This document shows positions 21,191 to 32,129 of a DNA stretch of 64,000 bases, piece after piece; position 1 is the first letter of the stretch, and every line of letters starts with the position of its first letter. A program made the translations under genes and the position numbers. The notes under the pieces are model-generated. The model made no database searches. It worked only from the letters and a program-made list of their open reading frames with translations, and was not told the DNA's origin. The DNA is from Protopterus annectens (taxonomy: Eukaryota; Chordata; Ceratodontiformes; Protopteridae): assembly GCF_019279795.1 (NCBI RefSeq), contig NC_056737.1, positions 39,612,515 to 39,676,514 of the forward strand, given 5' to 3'.

Positions 21191-21423
21191 TCCTTCAGGA
21201 CAGCATGGGTAATGTCTTAGATAGCTGTTGTTTCTTGATGTGCAGTTATCCACTTAAAGAATGCATGTTGCATTCATGTATAGGTACTTAAACTGAGAGA
21301 CAGTGTTGAAGCTGAGCAGCAGTTGATGGGCATCAATGGGTGTTACTTAGTGGAAGTGCTAAAAGTGAAATGTTTTCTGTACCTGAAAATTACAGCTAAT
21401 AATTTTAATTTTTTATATTTCAG
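21191..21423 (+). other. EIF2AK4 intron end
   Basis: Short unique stretch ending in the TTTTATATTTCAG acceptor of the next exon. Confidence 0.6.
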
Positions 21424-21473
21424 ATTCCTTTTGCAAAATTTGTAGCTAGAAACAGTATTACAAGTTTGAAAAG
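21424..21473 (+). CDS. EIF2AK4: EIF2AK4 (GCN2) exon, HisRS-like domain, partial
   Basis: A 50-nt exon between TTTCAG and GTAAGA. It opens in phase 0, as required by the exon at 15970-16091, and encodes IPFAKFVARNSITSLK plus two bases of an Arg codon. In vertebrate GCN2 the segment after FDLR reads very similarly (IPFAR-VARN-I-NLKR). Joining the two exons gives one uninterrupted 56-codon stretch of the HisRS-like domain. The separating intron is 5.3 kb and holds one Penelope-like and two CR1 elements. The following exon was not found in the remaining 42.5 kb. Confidence 0.85.
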
Positions 21474-22122
21474 GTAAGAAGTGTGTTATTTTTTTTTCAT
21501 TTTTCTCTGTACTTTTTTGATGTATACAATTTGTTTTGTTTGGAGTGCCATTTTTGACCATAATCTGTTTAATTCTTAAGATCTTTTTCTTTAGCTCTCC
21601 TCCCTTTCCAGCAAAGAAACCTTCCTTCCCACTTTTCCTTATAAAGCCTTCACACTATTTATGATTCAGATGTGTTCATTATAAAATTATCTGTGCATTA
21701 CTGTTGAAAATATATGTCAGTGTATTAGCCTTTTTTTTCCATTACCCATTAGTGTTCCAGACTTGTAATTCAACCTTGTCTATTATTCTAATTATATGTA
21801 TTCCTGGCCTTTTTGTTACAAATGAATCCTTCATGGTCTGTTTCTGTAATTTTTATTTGACTTTGTTTTTGTGCATTATTTTCATTTAAAACATATAATT
21901 CCCCCTTCCCCCTAAAATAAGCACATTAATTATGTACATATTTTCTTAAGGTAGCAGAGTAATTGCTCTGCAGAAGGAGCAGTATAAAGCTTCTTCTAGT
22001 CTTTTCTAATCAGACTCAAACACTGATTTATTCCTTTGGGATGGAGAACACCTTTTATAAATCACTATTCTTTTTAACTTGCATGCGGCCAGCAAATTAA
22101 ATGTCTTATTTGCAAGTCTTTC
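21474..22122 (+). other. EIF2AK4 intron continues; no gene seen
   Basis: Donor GTAAGA followed by A-T rich unique sequence. The short open frames here have no recognised content. Confidence 0.55.
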
Positions 22123-22137
22123 CCTGTCCTTGTTGTA
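22123..22137 (+). repeat. Left target-site duplication of Penelope pair
   Basis: CCTGTCCTTGTTGTA, repeated in direct orientation at 34032-34046. The two copies flank the composite Penelope insertion. Confidence 0.7.
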
Positions 22138-22342
22138 AAAATGGAAAAATGGGACAAAGACAAACTCAAAAAAAAAACAAACTGCATTAAAGGCAAAACA
22201 ATAACAAAAAAAATGGAATAACTCCTTGTAAAACTTTAATTATATCAAAACAATAAATCTTTAAATAAGAACATTAGTGCTTTCGTCCACTTTAAATGTT
22301 GATTAGTGAACTTCATCAGACAAATTAGTTCCAAAATACCAG

Positions 22343-22500
22343 ATCTGAAGTAGTTAACTTAATTTATCTGCAACCTGTGGGTATTCGGATCCATATCAGA
22401 TCCGAGCCGGCAACTTTTTCAAGCATCTGCTCCAAGCTCCTCCTCTTACCCGTAATCCTCTCACATCTCCTACCTTCCCTCAGATCTCGTTTGCTGCTTC
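22343..22500 (+). repeat. DIRS copy 3 left inverted terminal repeat
   Basis: Inverted relative to 31003-31186. Shared blocks include CTGCAACCTGTGGGTATTCGG, CGGCAACTTTTTCAAGCATC and GGAGGAGCTTGGAGCAGATG (as reverse complement). The outermost ATCTGAAGTAGTTAAC is also found inverted in the internal complementary region. Confidence 0.85.
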
Positions 22501-22722
22501 ATGCATCGGCATCGTGATCTCTTTAGCTCCAAGTTGGGTGTAGTAAGTGAACAGTTTTTCTTGTGCTTTTAGTGAGTGTGTGTGGTCGTTAATTTACCTT
22601 ATCCTCCCCTCTGCTGTTCGTCGTTTTTTTTGTGTTAAAAAACTAGTAGTATAGCAGGCCTTCCCGACTGTAGTGTGTGTGTTGCAGTGTTGGGTTAAGT
22701 TTTGGCTGAGTGGGTTTATAGT

Positions 22723-24231
22723 ATGGCTGAGCAGCCAAAACCTACTTTTAAAAAATGCACAGTGTGTGGCCACAAGCTTTCACCAGCTGATGGCCACACA
22801 CTGTGTGTTATTTGCCTGGGTGTTCCCCATCTTTCAGTACAGTGTAGTGTGTGCGCGAGAGTCAACCCCAGGGCCCTAAAAGAAAGGAAGGCAAAGCTGG
22901 TAGCTTAGGGCCTTCTGCCAGTTTCTTCCCTAGACACAGCGACCTCGGCTCTTCCAGTAACTACTCAACCCCCTTCAGGCTGGGACTCGTCCTGCCACTA
23001 GGCCTGTTGAAGGGGGGACTAAAGGAAAGGAAAAGAAGGACAAAGACAAGAGAGGGGATAGGCCCTGCAAGCAGTCTCCAGAGCGGGAGCCCTTCCCTAG
23101 CCCGCCTTCCAAAGTGACTAGAACTACATCTTCTCGGCTCCACTCCCTGAGATTTTCCCAGGAGCTGACGGAGCCCTTGGACCCGAGGCCTTCATCAAGG
23201 TCATCGCACTGACCAGCCAGATCAGAGTCGGTCACCTCCTCGCACTTGACTCTGATGTCGGAGTTGGATATGGACAAGATGATGAGGAGGTTCATTCGGA
23301 TCCAAATCTGAGTCTTGCCAGACCCCTCTTCCTCCGGAGGGGGGACCTCCATGCCCTTCTTTCATCCAGTTTCTCCTTCCCCCATCCAACCTGCGGTTTT
23401 GGGGTTTGGTGCAGACGGTTCCTCCATCCTCGACGCCAGCGATTACCTTGAGTTCCTCGGATCAGACCTGTTTGGATCCGAGGAAGGGGAGTCGAATCTG
23501 AGGGGATGGAGATGTCTTCGGCTCAGATGTCGGATTCGAGCCATTCCTTCGGAACCCTGGCTACTTCTGCCTCAGCCCCAATCCTTACTGCGGAGCCGGA
23601 GAGAGCTTCCTTCTTGTTGGTGGCTAAGGATGCTTTCCATCTGCGTTCGATGTGGTGCAGAGGGTTCTCTCCCAAGGATCTAGACCCCAGCCTATTTTCT
23701 TGGACTCCGCCCAGGCTTCCATGGATTTGGTCATGACTCCTTTCAGCTTGTCCCAGGGACAACCCATGCTAGAGGACTCCCAGGTGGATCTCTTAGTGGA
23801 ACCCCCCCCCCCCCGTGACTCACAAGCCCTCTTCAGAGAGTTCAGCTGAAGAGGTTTCCACACAGGTGTAAAAGGAGGCACCTGGACTCCCCCAAGTCCC
23901 TGACAGTAGATAATGACTTAAATGAAGGAGAGGGTTCCCCCAGGTCACCTCCCGAGGATGTCTCCTTTGGAGACATCATGGAGATCCTCCTCCAGAGGAG
24001 AGGTTGGTCAGCCCCAAAACCCTCTACGGATGAGTCAGTGCTCCTGGAGGCCTTTGGCATGGGGCCATCTACATCCTGGGTGTCCCCTCCTGCAGATTCC
24101 TTAGTGGATCTTATTACCACGCGGGCATAGAAGGAGCCTGATACCATAGAGCTGATACCAAAACGCCCGGACAGGATCCTCTCTCCTCCTTCAAACAGAC
24201 AGTTGTGGTACAGAGGACCCCGGTGGATGCT
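22723..24231 (+). pseudogene. DIRS copy 3 gag, N-terminal part (cut by LINE)
   Basis: The ATG at 22723 begins MAEQPKPTFKKCTVC and carries the C-x2-C-x9-H-x2-C-x2-C-x4-H-x4-C-x2-C cluster (CTVCGHKLSPADGH then CVICLGVPH-LSVQCSVC), followed by a stop at 22907. Later blocks survive in various frames: a Ser/Pro-rich linker, then the acidic PEDVSFGDIMEILL block near 23950-23990 and STSWVSPPADSLVDL near 24070-24110. The coding sequence stops at GTGGATGCT (24223-24231), where the LINE was inserted. Several frameshifts are present. Confidence 0.75.
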
Positions 24232-27228
24232 ATACCAAAGACAAACAGATAATGTCACCTGGGTTTAACATACTCAGAGCTGACCGTATAAGGAAAAGGG
24301 GAGGTGGAATAGCTGTCCTGTATAAAAATACGCTAAACATACTAACTAACCCCAAACAACCACCGCAGGTTGCTAACGCTGAAATATTAGCTCTGATAAT
24401 AAAACTAAATAAACTAAAAACTGTAAACCTAATAGTTATCTGCATACCCCCAGGGAACAATATTGAAACTCTAGAAGCCATTCTAAATTGGATAGACAAC
24501 AACTATCCACAAGAAACTATTGTCCTGGGAGATGTCAACATTGATTGGAACCAATGCTCCGCACAGTCCAATCATACCCCCTTAAATCTCCATGGTTTCA
24601 CTCAGATTATATCCACTACCACCAGGCTAGGCAATAACAAGCAAAAAGAAAGCATACTTGACTGGATGCTCGTCAAGGAGGACCCCCAAAAATATACTCC
24701 AGGAACTCTCCCCAATGATCTTGGTGATCATTTGATAACATACATTTTGAAAAATAATACAACCAATGCCAGGACGCCAGTGTATAGAACGATCAGAAAT
24801 AAAAAAAAATTCGACCCAATTAAATTTAACACGGAACTTAAATACTGCAACTGGTCAAAATTGAAATTCCTTCCCATAGATGAGGCAGTCTCACATTTTA
24901 ATGAAACATTCCTCACAATACTGGACTCTCATGCTCCAAAAAGGGTATCTAGAATCAAATCCCACATAGCACCCTGGCTAACCACAGAGACCAAAGCCAA
25001 AATAAATCGCAGGGACAAAGCATGGACCAAGTGGCGTACCACCAAGTTACCATTAGATCGAGTCATCTTCCAACAAATAAGAAACGAAACTAAAAAGGCC
25101 ACTGCTCTAGATAAGAAAAACTACTTTCACCACCTACAAAACAAAAACCAAAAGAACCCCCAAAAATTCTGGGCAGGATTGAACAAACTTCTCCAACCAG
25201 GAAAATCCACCACTCCCACCCCAGAAACTCTATCTGATAAGAACCAAGAAGTAGTAGCTAACAACTTTAATACATTCTTCACCGAAACCATTCAGTCACT
25301 AGCTAGACAGCTGCCTGCTCCCTCCACCACCCCCAAAAACACCACACCCAAAACTCCACTATCATTCAATCTACAACCCATATCTACCACTTACATTCGA
25401 TCCCGACTAAAAAAATTAAAGCCAACTACCCTCTCAGCTGATCTTCTACCAGCAGAATACCTGCAAATTGCTGCAGATGTCATTGCCTACCCCATATCAA
25501 TCTTAATAAACAGAACCATTACTGAGTCCACAATCCCAGCAATATGGAAAATATCTCACGTCATACCTCTTCATAAAGGTGGAACATCCACTGAACTTTC
25601 TAACTAAAGGGCAATAGCCATTTTATCACCACTTGCCAAAATAATGGAAAAGTGTGTGCATAAACAACTAATGTCCTATCTCATCCATAACAAGCTACTA
25701 ACTGACTGTCAGCATGGATTTAGACCCCATCATAGCACGACAACTGCCCTTCTCTCTTTTACCGAAAAAAATCAACCATCATCGGAACAACAAAAATACC
25801 TCCTCTGCCCTCTTTCTAGATATGTCGACATGGTAAACCACCAGCTCCTTCTCAAAACCCTAGAAACCTTTCACCTAGACACCCATGTCCTAAACTGGTT
25901 TCAGGCCTACCTCGTAGGCAGACAACAAGCAGTTATGTGGCAGAACAAGCTTTCATCCCTACTACCAAACAGCATAGGCGTACCCCAAGGGTCCATATTA
26001 GGACCTCTTCTCTTCTCAATATTCATAAACGACCTGCACTCAGTCATCCCCGACGCCACCTGCATCCAATATGCAGATGACTCTACTCTCATCTGTTCCA
26101 ATCCCATACTTGACAACCTTCTAAAAACCACCCAACACTGCTTTACTATAGTTGAAAATTGGCTAACTGACCATCATTTCATATTAAACCCAAAAAAAGC
26201 CCCAACTACTTCTCTTTCACCCAACTATAACCCTACACCTTTCACACAATTTACTATCCAATCCAATAATGGAACTATTATCTCTCCTACTACCAACGCT
26301 AAACTACTAGGAGTAAATATAGACAATAAACTCCGATTTGACACCCACATTAACCAAACTATTAAAACGGTAAACAAAAAACTAGGGTCTTTATATAGAT
26401 TAAAAACCTTCCTAACTCCAGCCGCTAGACTAGCTACTGCCCGCTCACACCTTCTATCCACCCTACTATATGCCTCCCCCATCCTCACTAACCTTAACAA
26501 ATCAGACCTAAATCGTCTCTCCACTTGTTATAACCACATTGCTAGATTCATCACTGCCCTGCCCTACAGAACACACCATTGTATTAACCTGAAAAAACTT
26601 GACTGGCTAGAACTCCCGAATCTTCTCCTGAAATATCAACTTTTAGAAGCCTTTAAAATCCTGAAACACCCAGAGAACACCCCTGCTCTAAAAAAACATA
26701 CTAACCCCCTATACCAACCTTAGTTCTCTACGCTCATCTGACAAACTCCTAATACAAACTAGCAAGGCCCATAACATAGGCGGGGATAGACTGTACTCTA
26801 ATGTCATTGGAAAGGTGTGGAACTCTCTTTCAAATAAATTAACGTCTTTACCATCACTAGCTTTATTCAAAAAAGAACTTGAAATCCACTTTAAATCGCA
26901 CTGGATATGTCCTTGTATGAACCCGGACTAAGATTACCATGAGCAACTCTGCACAGATACGGGCAATTTTTGTCCTAGTCAACCAAGGGTCTACTAACCT
27001 GAATACAATGAATGTAATCAAATGTAACTTCTATTGCAGCACTGTTATCTCTCTAAAAACTATGTATATGTTTTCTGTCCTTTTGGCTTGCTGTCTTTCT
27101 GTCTATTATTATATGTCATTTTAACCTTGTTGGAGATTTTCTCCCCGGGACTCCGCTGAAAATGGACATGTATCCAGTCGGACTATCCCGGTCAACAAAT
27201 GTAAAATAAAATAAATAAAATAAATAAA
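24232..27228 (+). mobile_element. APE-type LINE (family A), 5' truncated, inside DIRS copy 3
   Basis: The element enters part-way through its endonuclease and ends in an (AAATA)n tail (27201-27228). Boundaries are exact: DIRS gag reads GTGGATGCT up to 24231 and resumes with ATGGTGGTTGC at 27229, matching GTGGATGCCATGGTGGTAGC of copy 2. At most 2-3 bp of target duplication are possible. Related 3' ends occur at 31339-32129 (-), 57766-58225 (-) and about 60340-60897 (+), all sharing a CT(C)CTGAAAA-GG...CGGACTATC block before the A-T rich tail. The clade is not assigned with certainty; it is distinct from the CR1 family in this window. Confidence 0.88.
24252..26930 (+). pseudogene. LINE family A ORF2: endonuclease-reverse transcriptase
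   Basis: The frame 24252-25607 contains the C-terminal part of an APE endonuclease (RRGGGIAVLYKNTL, VLGDVNIDWN, and the DLGDHLITYI catalytic His), then the linker to RT. The same frame continues 25644-26723 with the RT domain: HGFRPHHSTTTAL, GVPQGSILGPLLFSIFINDL and catalytic YADD at 26070-26081, then the thumb. The only interruption between the two is one TAA at 25605-25607, in a SN-Y-R context, so a Tyr codon probably became stop. A second lesion near 26715 (a C-run) shifts the C-terminus, whose LRSSDKLLIQT and KVWNSL blocks follow in another frame to about 26930. The copy looks young. Confidence 0.88.
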
Positions 27229-27927
27229 ATGGTGGTTGCAGCTGCCACCAAGAGAGAACTGGCTCAGGAAAGTTCCTCGGTCCACCCTCCGGACAAGGAG
27301 TCTAGGGCGGTGGATCGGTTTGGGAAACAAGCATTTTCTTCAGCGACATTTTCCATTTGAGTGCTGAATTATTTGGCACACGTCATACGACTTCAGTGAG
27401 ATCTAGTCACAGAGTTTGCTGTGGCGCCCCCAGAGTCTTTGTCGCCGGAGGACAAGCGATTATTCTCCGCGAAAATGTCGACTCTCAAATCAGTATCGAA
27501 CACGTCCATGCATCTTTTTTCCCATGCCACGGAAGGAGCGGCTATGACGGCTGGGACTGGAGTAGCTATGAGGCGACATTCTTGGCTCAGACTGTGTCAA
27601 TTCGCTGACCCCTTCAAGGCGTCGTTCGATGGTTCTTCCCTGTTCGGGATGACAGTACGTGACACTCTGGTCCAGAGTGAGAAGGACAGGAAGACTGTGT
27701 CTGCCGTCGGAGTCCGCTTCTCTAGCCCTCAAAGATCCTTTTCTAGGAATCAGCGAGGGCAAAAGAAGATGCGGTTCCGAAAATCACAGTTTTCCTGGGA
27801 CTCTCAGGACAACTCATCCCGTAGGGACAGAGGGGGACAAGACAGACACCGCCCCAGGGGCAGAGGGGGGCTGAGGAACTTTGTGTCTAGGGAGACCTTC
27901 TCGGACAGACCCATGCAGCAGCCCTGA
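27229..27927 (+). pseudogene. DIRS copy 3 gag, C-terminal part
   Basis: Resumes with MVVAAATKRELAQESSSVHP and proceeds through SATFSI and, in the frame 27421-27927, RRHSWLRLCQFADPFKASF. It ends in the basic RGRGGLRNF tail and a CCC-TGA stop at 27922-27927. It aligns with 9078-9795 of copy 2. A frameshift near 27357 separates the two parts. Confidence 0.82.
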
Positions 27928-29560
27928 GGGGTTGCCTGACTGTCCTACTCTGGAGACAGTCGGGGGAAGATTATCATTGCACCTAATGGCTTGGAAGTCC
28001 ATTACTGCGGACTGTTGGGTGCTTCAAGTAATATCCAGAGGCTACTGCATCCTGTTCATTACCCCTCCCGTCCAACCAAAACGCCTCCCGGATGTTCCAC
28101 CTGCTCAAAGGGAGGCGGCAGCGCAAGAGATTTCAAAGCTGCTTCACAAACGAGCCATCGAACCGGTCCCCCCAGATCAGTCCAGATTAGGCGTTTACTC
28201 CAAGTTCTTTTTAGTGCCAAAAAAGACGGGGGACCTCAGGCCCTTATTAGACCTGTCAACCCTGAACCTGGCTGTTGCCAAGCAGAAATTCTGGATGGTC
28301 ACCCTGCAGTCCCTTCTACCTTATCTTCGAGAATGCGACTGGATGTGTTTGATAGACCTCCAGGACACTTTCTACCATATCAAAATTCGCAGAAGCTCCA
28401 GGAGATTCCTTCGCTTCCGGCTGGGAGCCAATCATTTCCAGTTCAGAGCCCTACCCATCGGTCTCACCACAGCCCCCAGGGTGTTTACCAAGGTTATGGT
28501 AGTCATTGCGGCTCACCTGAGGCTTCAGGGAATTCAGGTGTTTCCTTACCTAGACTATTGGCTCCTCGCTGCTGCCACCAAGAGTCTTCTTTGCATGACC
28601 AGAGACTCCTTCATGTATCTTGCAGTCAACCTAGGGATTACCATCAATGTCTCCCAAGTCCCTCTTGAACCCGGTACAGATCTTGGAATTTATAGGGGCA
28701 CAGCTGGACACCCTCCAATTGAAAGTCTTTCTAACTCGAGACAAGGTCCAGAGCCTATGGGCCCATGCATCAGCGATTCTTGGCCCCAGGCTGCAAATGG
28801 CAGGTGACATTCTCTGAGCCCTAGGCTCCATGTCCGCAGCAATCTCGATCCTTCCTTGTGCGCGCCCTCACATGCGGGTGCTTCAGTGGACCCTTCCAAT
28901 ACAGTGGTCTTGGCTAGACCTCTGGACTATCCAATTCGAATCAGCAAAGCTTGCAAGGCGTCTCTTCTTTGGTGGCTCCAATCGACAGAAATCTTGACAG
29001 GGCATCTATTCATAGCACCCACAGCCCATGCCACAGTGACCAGGGACGCCTCCCAGCTCAGGTTGGGGGGGGGCACTATTTGGGGAGGACAGTCCAAGGC
29101 ACACATGGTCCCAGACCGAGACTAGATGGCATATCAATGTTCTGGAGATGAGGGTAGTGCTTTTAGCGTTGCAAGCCTTTTACGCTGTTCTTCCCCCGGG
29201 GACGATTGCAGTTCAGTCAGACAACATGTCTGTTGTCTGGTACATCAACAAACAGGGGGGAACCATATTTTACAATCTCTGTCACGAGGCTATGAGAGTG
29301 TGGGAGTGGGCGATCTCCACCAATCGGTTTCTGATTGCAACGCACATCCCGGGACACTCCAACATTTTAGTGGACAGATTGAGTTGGGCTATTCTAATGC
29401 TGTATGAGTGGTCTCTGAAACAATCAATAGCGAAGGAGATCTTCCTTGCGTGGGCTCAGCCTTGCTGCGATCTCTTCACATCTCCTTCCAATGCGAAGTG
29501 CAGCGAGTTCTTCACTTTGATCCCCTCACCAGGGCCCCCCCCCCCAGAGATGCTGTAGTC
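27881..29560 (+). pseudogene. DIRS copy 3 pol: RT-RNase H, active site lost
   Basis: The frame 27881-28807 overlaps the gag end by 47 nt. It encodes EGLPDCPTLETVGGRLSLHL, FFLVPKKTGDLRPLLDLS and GLTTAPRVF, then YLDY (28547-28558) where all other copies have YLDD, so one catalytic Asp is replaced by Tyr. After 28670 the frame degrades. RNase H pieces are in 28856-29125 (VTRDASQ, instead of TTDAS) and 29148-29558 (QSDNMSVVWYINKQGGT, PGHSNILVDRLS, LFTSPSN). It is clearly inactive. Confidence 0.88.
27922..27964 (+). promoter_or_regulatory. Putative gag/pol recoding signal in DIRS copy 3
   Basis: CCC-TGA stop (27922-27927), spacer GGGGTTG of 7 nt, then CCTGACTGTC (27935-27944) pairing with GACAGTCGGG (27955-27964). 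The stem has 10 bp with a T-G wobble at its third pair, where copy 2 has C-G; copy 2 has its wobble at the ninth pair, where this copy has T-A. Pol in the +1 frame reads straight through (Pro-Glu-Gly-Leu-Pro-Asp). Confidence 0.6.
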
Positions 29561-29650
29561 CATGCTTGGCCTCCCGGATTACTGTATGCTTACCCCCCAT
29601 TACCTCTTATTCCGAAGTTTCTTCAGAAAGCTTGCTGACTGGGGTGCAAA

Positions 29651-30796
29651 GTGATCCTCATTGCCCCATTCTGGCCTCGTCAAGTGTGGTTCCCCTTCCT
29701 CTGGTCTCATGTTCTAACTCCTCCTTGGATTCTGGATCCTTGCCCGGATCTCATCTCTCACCCCTCGGGCACCTGTCCACCTGACCTGGACAGCCTCAAG
29801 CTGACTGCTTGGTTGCTCCAGTTCCCGATTGCCAGGACTCCTGGTCTGTCATCTTCAGTAAAGACTATTCTGGTGGCTTCTCAGAGGACTCTAGATCCCT
29901 TTACAGCCCCGGTTCCTGCAGTGTTGGAGTTTTTGGCCAATATTTTCCAACAAGGGGCTAGTTCCTCCACAGTAAAAGTGCATCTCGCGGCCATCTCTAA
30001 TTTTCATGTAGGCGAAAACATGAATGCTCTGGCCTCTTTGAGACTGTGTAAGGCTTTTTTGAAAGTCACCTTTCTTTTACGCCCTCCGGTCAAGGACTCA
30101 GTCCCGCCTTGGGACCTTACCCTAGTTCTGCAGGCGTTAGTTGCTCCTCCCTTTGAACATGCAGCGTCAGTAGATCTGAAGTTGTTTTCCTGGAAGACAG
30201 CTTTCCTAATGGCCATTACCTCATCTAGGAGAGTTTCTGAGATTCAAGCTTTGTCTGCCATGCCCCCTTACTTGATCTTTCATAAAGACAGGGTATCGCT
30301 CAGCATGAACCCTTCCTTCTTACCAAAAATTGCTTCTGAATCAAACATTAATCAGGCGATTAACCTGCCTGTTTTCTTTCCAAATTTTCAGAACAAGGGT
30401 GAATATAAACAACATTTGCTAGATGTTCATAAACAACTTTGTTTCTATTTACACAGAAGTAAACCCTTTTGTAAGTCTGACCAGTTATTCGTGTCCTTTT
30501 CTAAACCCTTTCTGGGCAAAGCCGTATCCAAGGTCTCCTTGGCTAGATGGATTACACAATGTATACTGCAAATCTATAAGGACAAAAGTCTGTCCCCGCC
30601 TGGTCCTGTTAAAGCTCATTCTACCAGATCTATGGCGACTTCTGCTGCTTTTTGGTCTAGGGGTTTTACTGGATGATATCTGTGCGACAGCAACCTGGGC
30701 AAGGTCACATACATTCATTTCTCATTGTAAATTGGATTTGATCACTAGAGGGAGAGCATCCTTTGGCTCTGCGATGCTCAGGAATATCCTTCCATG
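29651..30796 (+). pseudogene. DIRS copy 3 pol end and tyrosine recombinase
   Basis: One 341-codon frame (29651-30676) starts with the pol end (ILIAPFWPRQVWFPFL) and runs into the recombinase: STVKVHLAAISNFHVG, box I ITSSRRVSEIQAL, LDVHKQLCFYLHRSK and box II H-S-T-R. The N-terminal SAM-like part is shortened relative to copy 2, so a deletion has probably fused the two. After a frameshift near 30670 the end continues in 30423-30797 (DICATATWARSHTFISHCKLD). The nucleophile position is Cys (TGT at 30726-30728) instead of Tyr. The protein would be catalytically dead. Confidence 0.87.
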
Positions 30797-30833
30797 AGGG
30801 CCTCCCAGGAGTTTTGGTAGCTGGGGACTTTGT

Positions 30834-30934
30834 CCCACAGGTTGCAGATAAATGAAGTTAACTACTTTAGATAAAGAAGTTAAGTACTCACCATAACATT
30901 CCATCTGAGTAGTTATACTTCATTTTCTGCAACT
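30834..30934 (+). repeat. DIRS copy 3 internal complementary region
   Basis: Its first half is the reverse complement of the left end (CACAGGTTGCAGATAAAT, AGTTAACTAC). The second half is the reverse complement of the outer right end (AAGTACTCACCATAAC and the ATTTTCTGCAAC block). The junction reads GATAAAGAAG, i.e. CTTCTTTATC on the minus strand. Confidence 0.87.
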
Positions 30935-31002
30935 GTCCCGCCCTCCTTCCCCTGAACCTGTTCCAGGTTAGTGATGTTACTGAGTTGCTGTTAGTTTGAT
31001 TA

Positions 31003-31186
31003 GTGGCAAACTTGATCTAAGGGAAGGTAGGAGATGTTAGGGATTATGGGTAAGGGGAGGAGCTTGGAGCAGATGCTTGAAAAAGTTGCCGGCTCGGATC
31101 CGATATGGATCCGAATACCCACAGGTTGCAGAAAATGAAGTATAACTACTCAGATGGAACGTTATGGTGAGTACATAACTTCTTTT
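31003..31186 (+). repeat. DIRS copy 3 right inverted terminal repeat
   Basis: Inverted copy of the left repeat, with the usual outward extension holding TTATGGTGAGTACATAACTT. It ends in CTTTTTT followed by Penelope sequence (AAGTTCGTATAGC). Confidence 0.85.
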
Positions 31187-31338
31187 TTAAGTTCGTATAG
31201 CAAACAAATGAAATTCCATTTCCCTAATGACATCAATCACCCCTCCCCTTTTAAAAGCACCCTTCATTTCACTTAATCAGTAAATTTCTAAAATAAATTA
31301 TTTCACAATCCTAGAGTTAACATTTTACTAAAATAATA

Positions 31339-32129
31339 TACATTTATTTATTTTACATTTGTTGACCGTGATTGTCCGACTGAGCTGGAGAGCCCTTTTT
31401 TCAGCAGAGGCCCAGGGAGAAAAGCTCCAACATATTAATCAGTTTTCATTATAAATTAGCGTTAAACAGCAATGTTACAGGATTATTACAAGACATTAAG
31501 TAACAATACAATGTTATACTGTGTCAATAATCAGGAGTATAACAAAACTATTTCAAGATGTATAAAAATAAATATGTCATTAAGATGATACAGTTTTTGG
31601 GGTAAGCGGTTCCAAAAGCCCAGTTTTATCATAATGTAATTGCATGAAGACATAACAGTTACAATAGAATGTTTCTCTGAGGCGATTTGCTTAATACATT
31701 TTAGAAGACAGTAGAAAGAGTAGTCAAGGAAGATTAGAGAGAGCTAGTGAGAAGAGTGAGTTAAGGGCAGAAAGTAGATTAAGGTATGAGAAGTAGGGGA
31801 TGTTTAAGGAGGGAGAGTGCAGTGGCAGAACCAGTGACTTTTAAAGTGCTCTTTGGTGGCTGTCTTAAATTGTTTAGGATGTGTAAGGGTCCTGATTTCT
31901 ATTTGGAGCCTATTCCAAGCAATAGTGGGGTGATAGCTGTACATGTTGTGTCCAACTTTAGACTTGGGTTTGTAGATTTGTAGTAGGTCTTAGTTACAGC
32001 TTTGGAGAGGTCTGGAGTGAGAATAATGGGAGATGAGAGGGGATAGTGCTGCCAGTAGGAAAGCTGGTATAGGATAGAAAGGATGATCTGGAGCTGACAG
32101 AGAAGTAGAAGTAGGGTAGGGGTAGGGTG
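31339..32129 (-). mobile_element. LINE family A 3' end (minus), inside Penelope-like element 2
   Basis: On the minus strand the C-terminal RT tail is read near 31960-31850 (HNMYSYHPTIAWN and KEHFKSHW, compare HNIGGDRLYSNVIGKVWN and FKSHW at 26770-26910). A 3' UTR follows, ending with the CTGGGCCTCTGCTGAAAA block and an ACATTTGTTGACC-type junction to an A-T rich tail at 31339-31360. Removal rejoins the Penelope arm (AAAATAATA with TAAATTAATTAAATTG). It is strongly 5' truncated. Confidence 0.8.

Larger units (their letters stand above)
22343..31186 (+). mobile_element. DIRS retrotransposon copy 3, interrupted by a LINE
   Basis: A DIRS element of the copy 2 family. It has left repeat (22343-22500), gag in two halves (22723-24231 and 27229-27927), pol (from about 27881), tyrosine recombinase (within 29651-30796), internal complementary region (30834-30934) and right repeat (31003-31186). 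Without the 3.0-kb LINE at 24232-27228 the element is about 5.85 kb, close to copy 2. Two catalytic residues are lost: RT YLDD has become YLDY, and the recombinase tyrosine has become Cys. It is inserted in Penelope-like element 2 without target duplication. Confidence 0.92.

Noticed and set aside
23842..24258. 138-codon minus-strand frame opposite DIRS copy 3 gag
   Set aside because: It is the antisense of conserved gag blocks and also runs into the LINE; no independent support.
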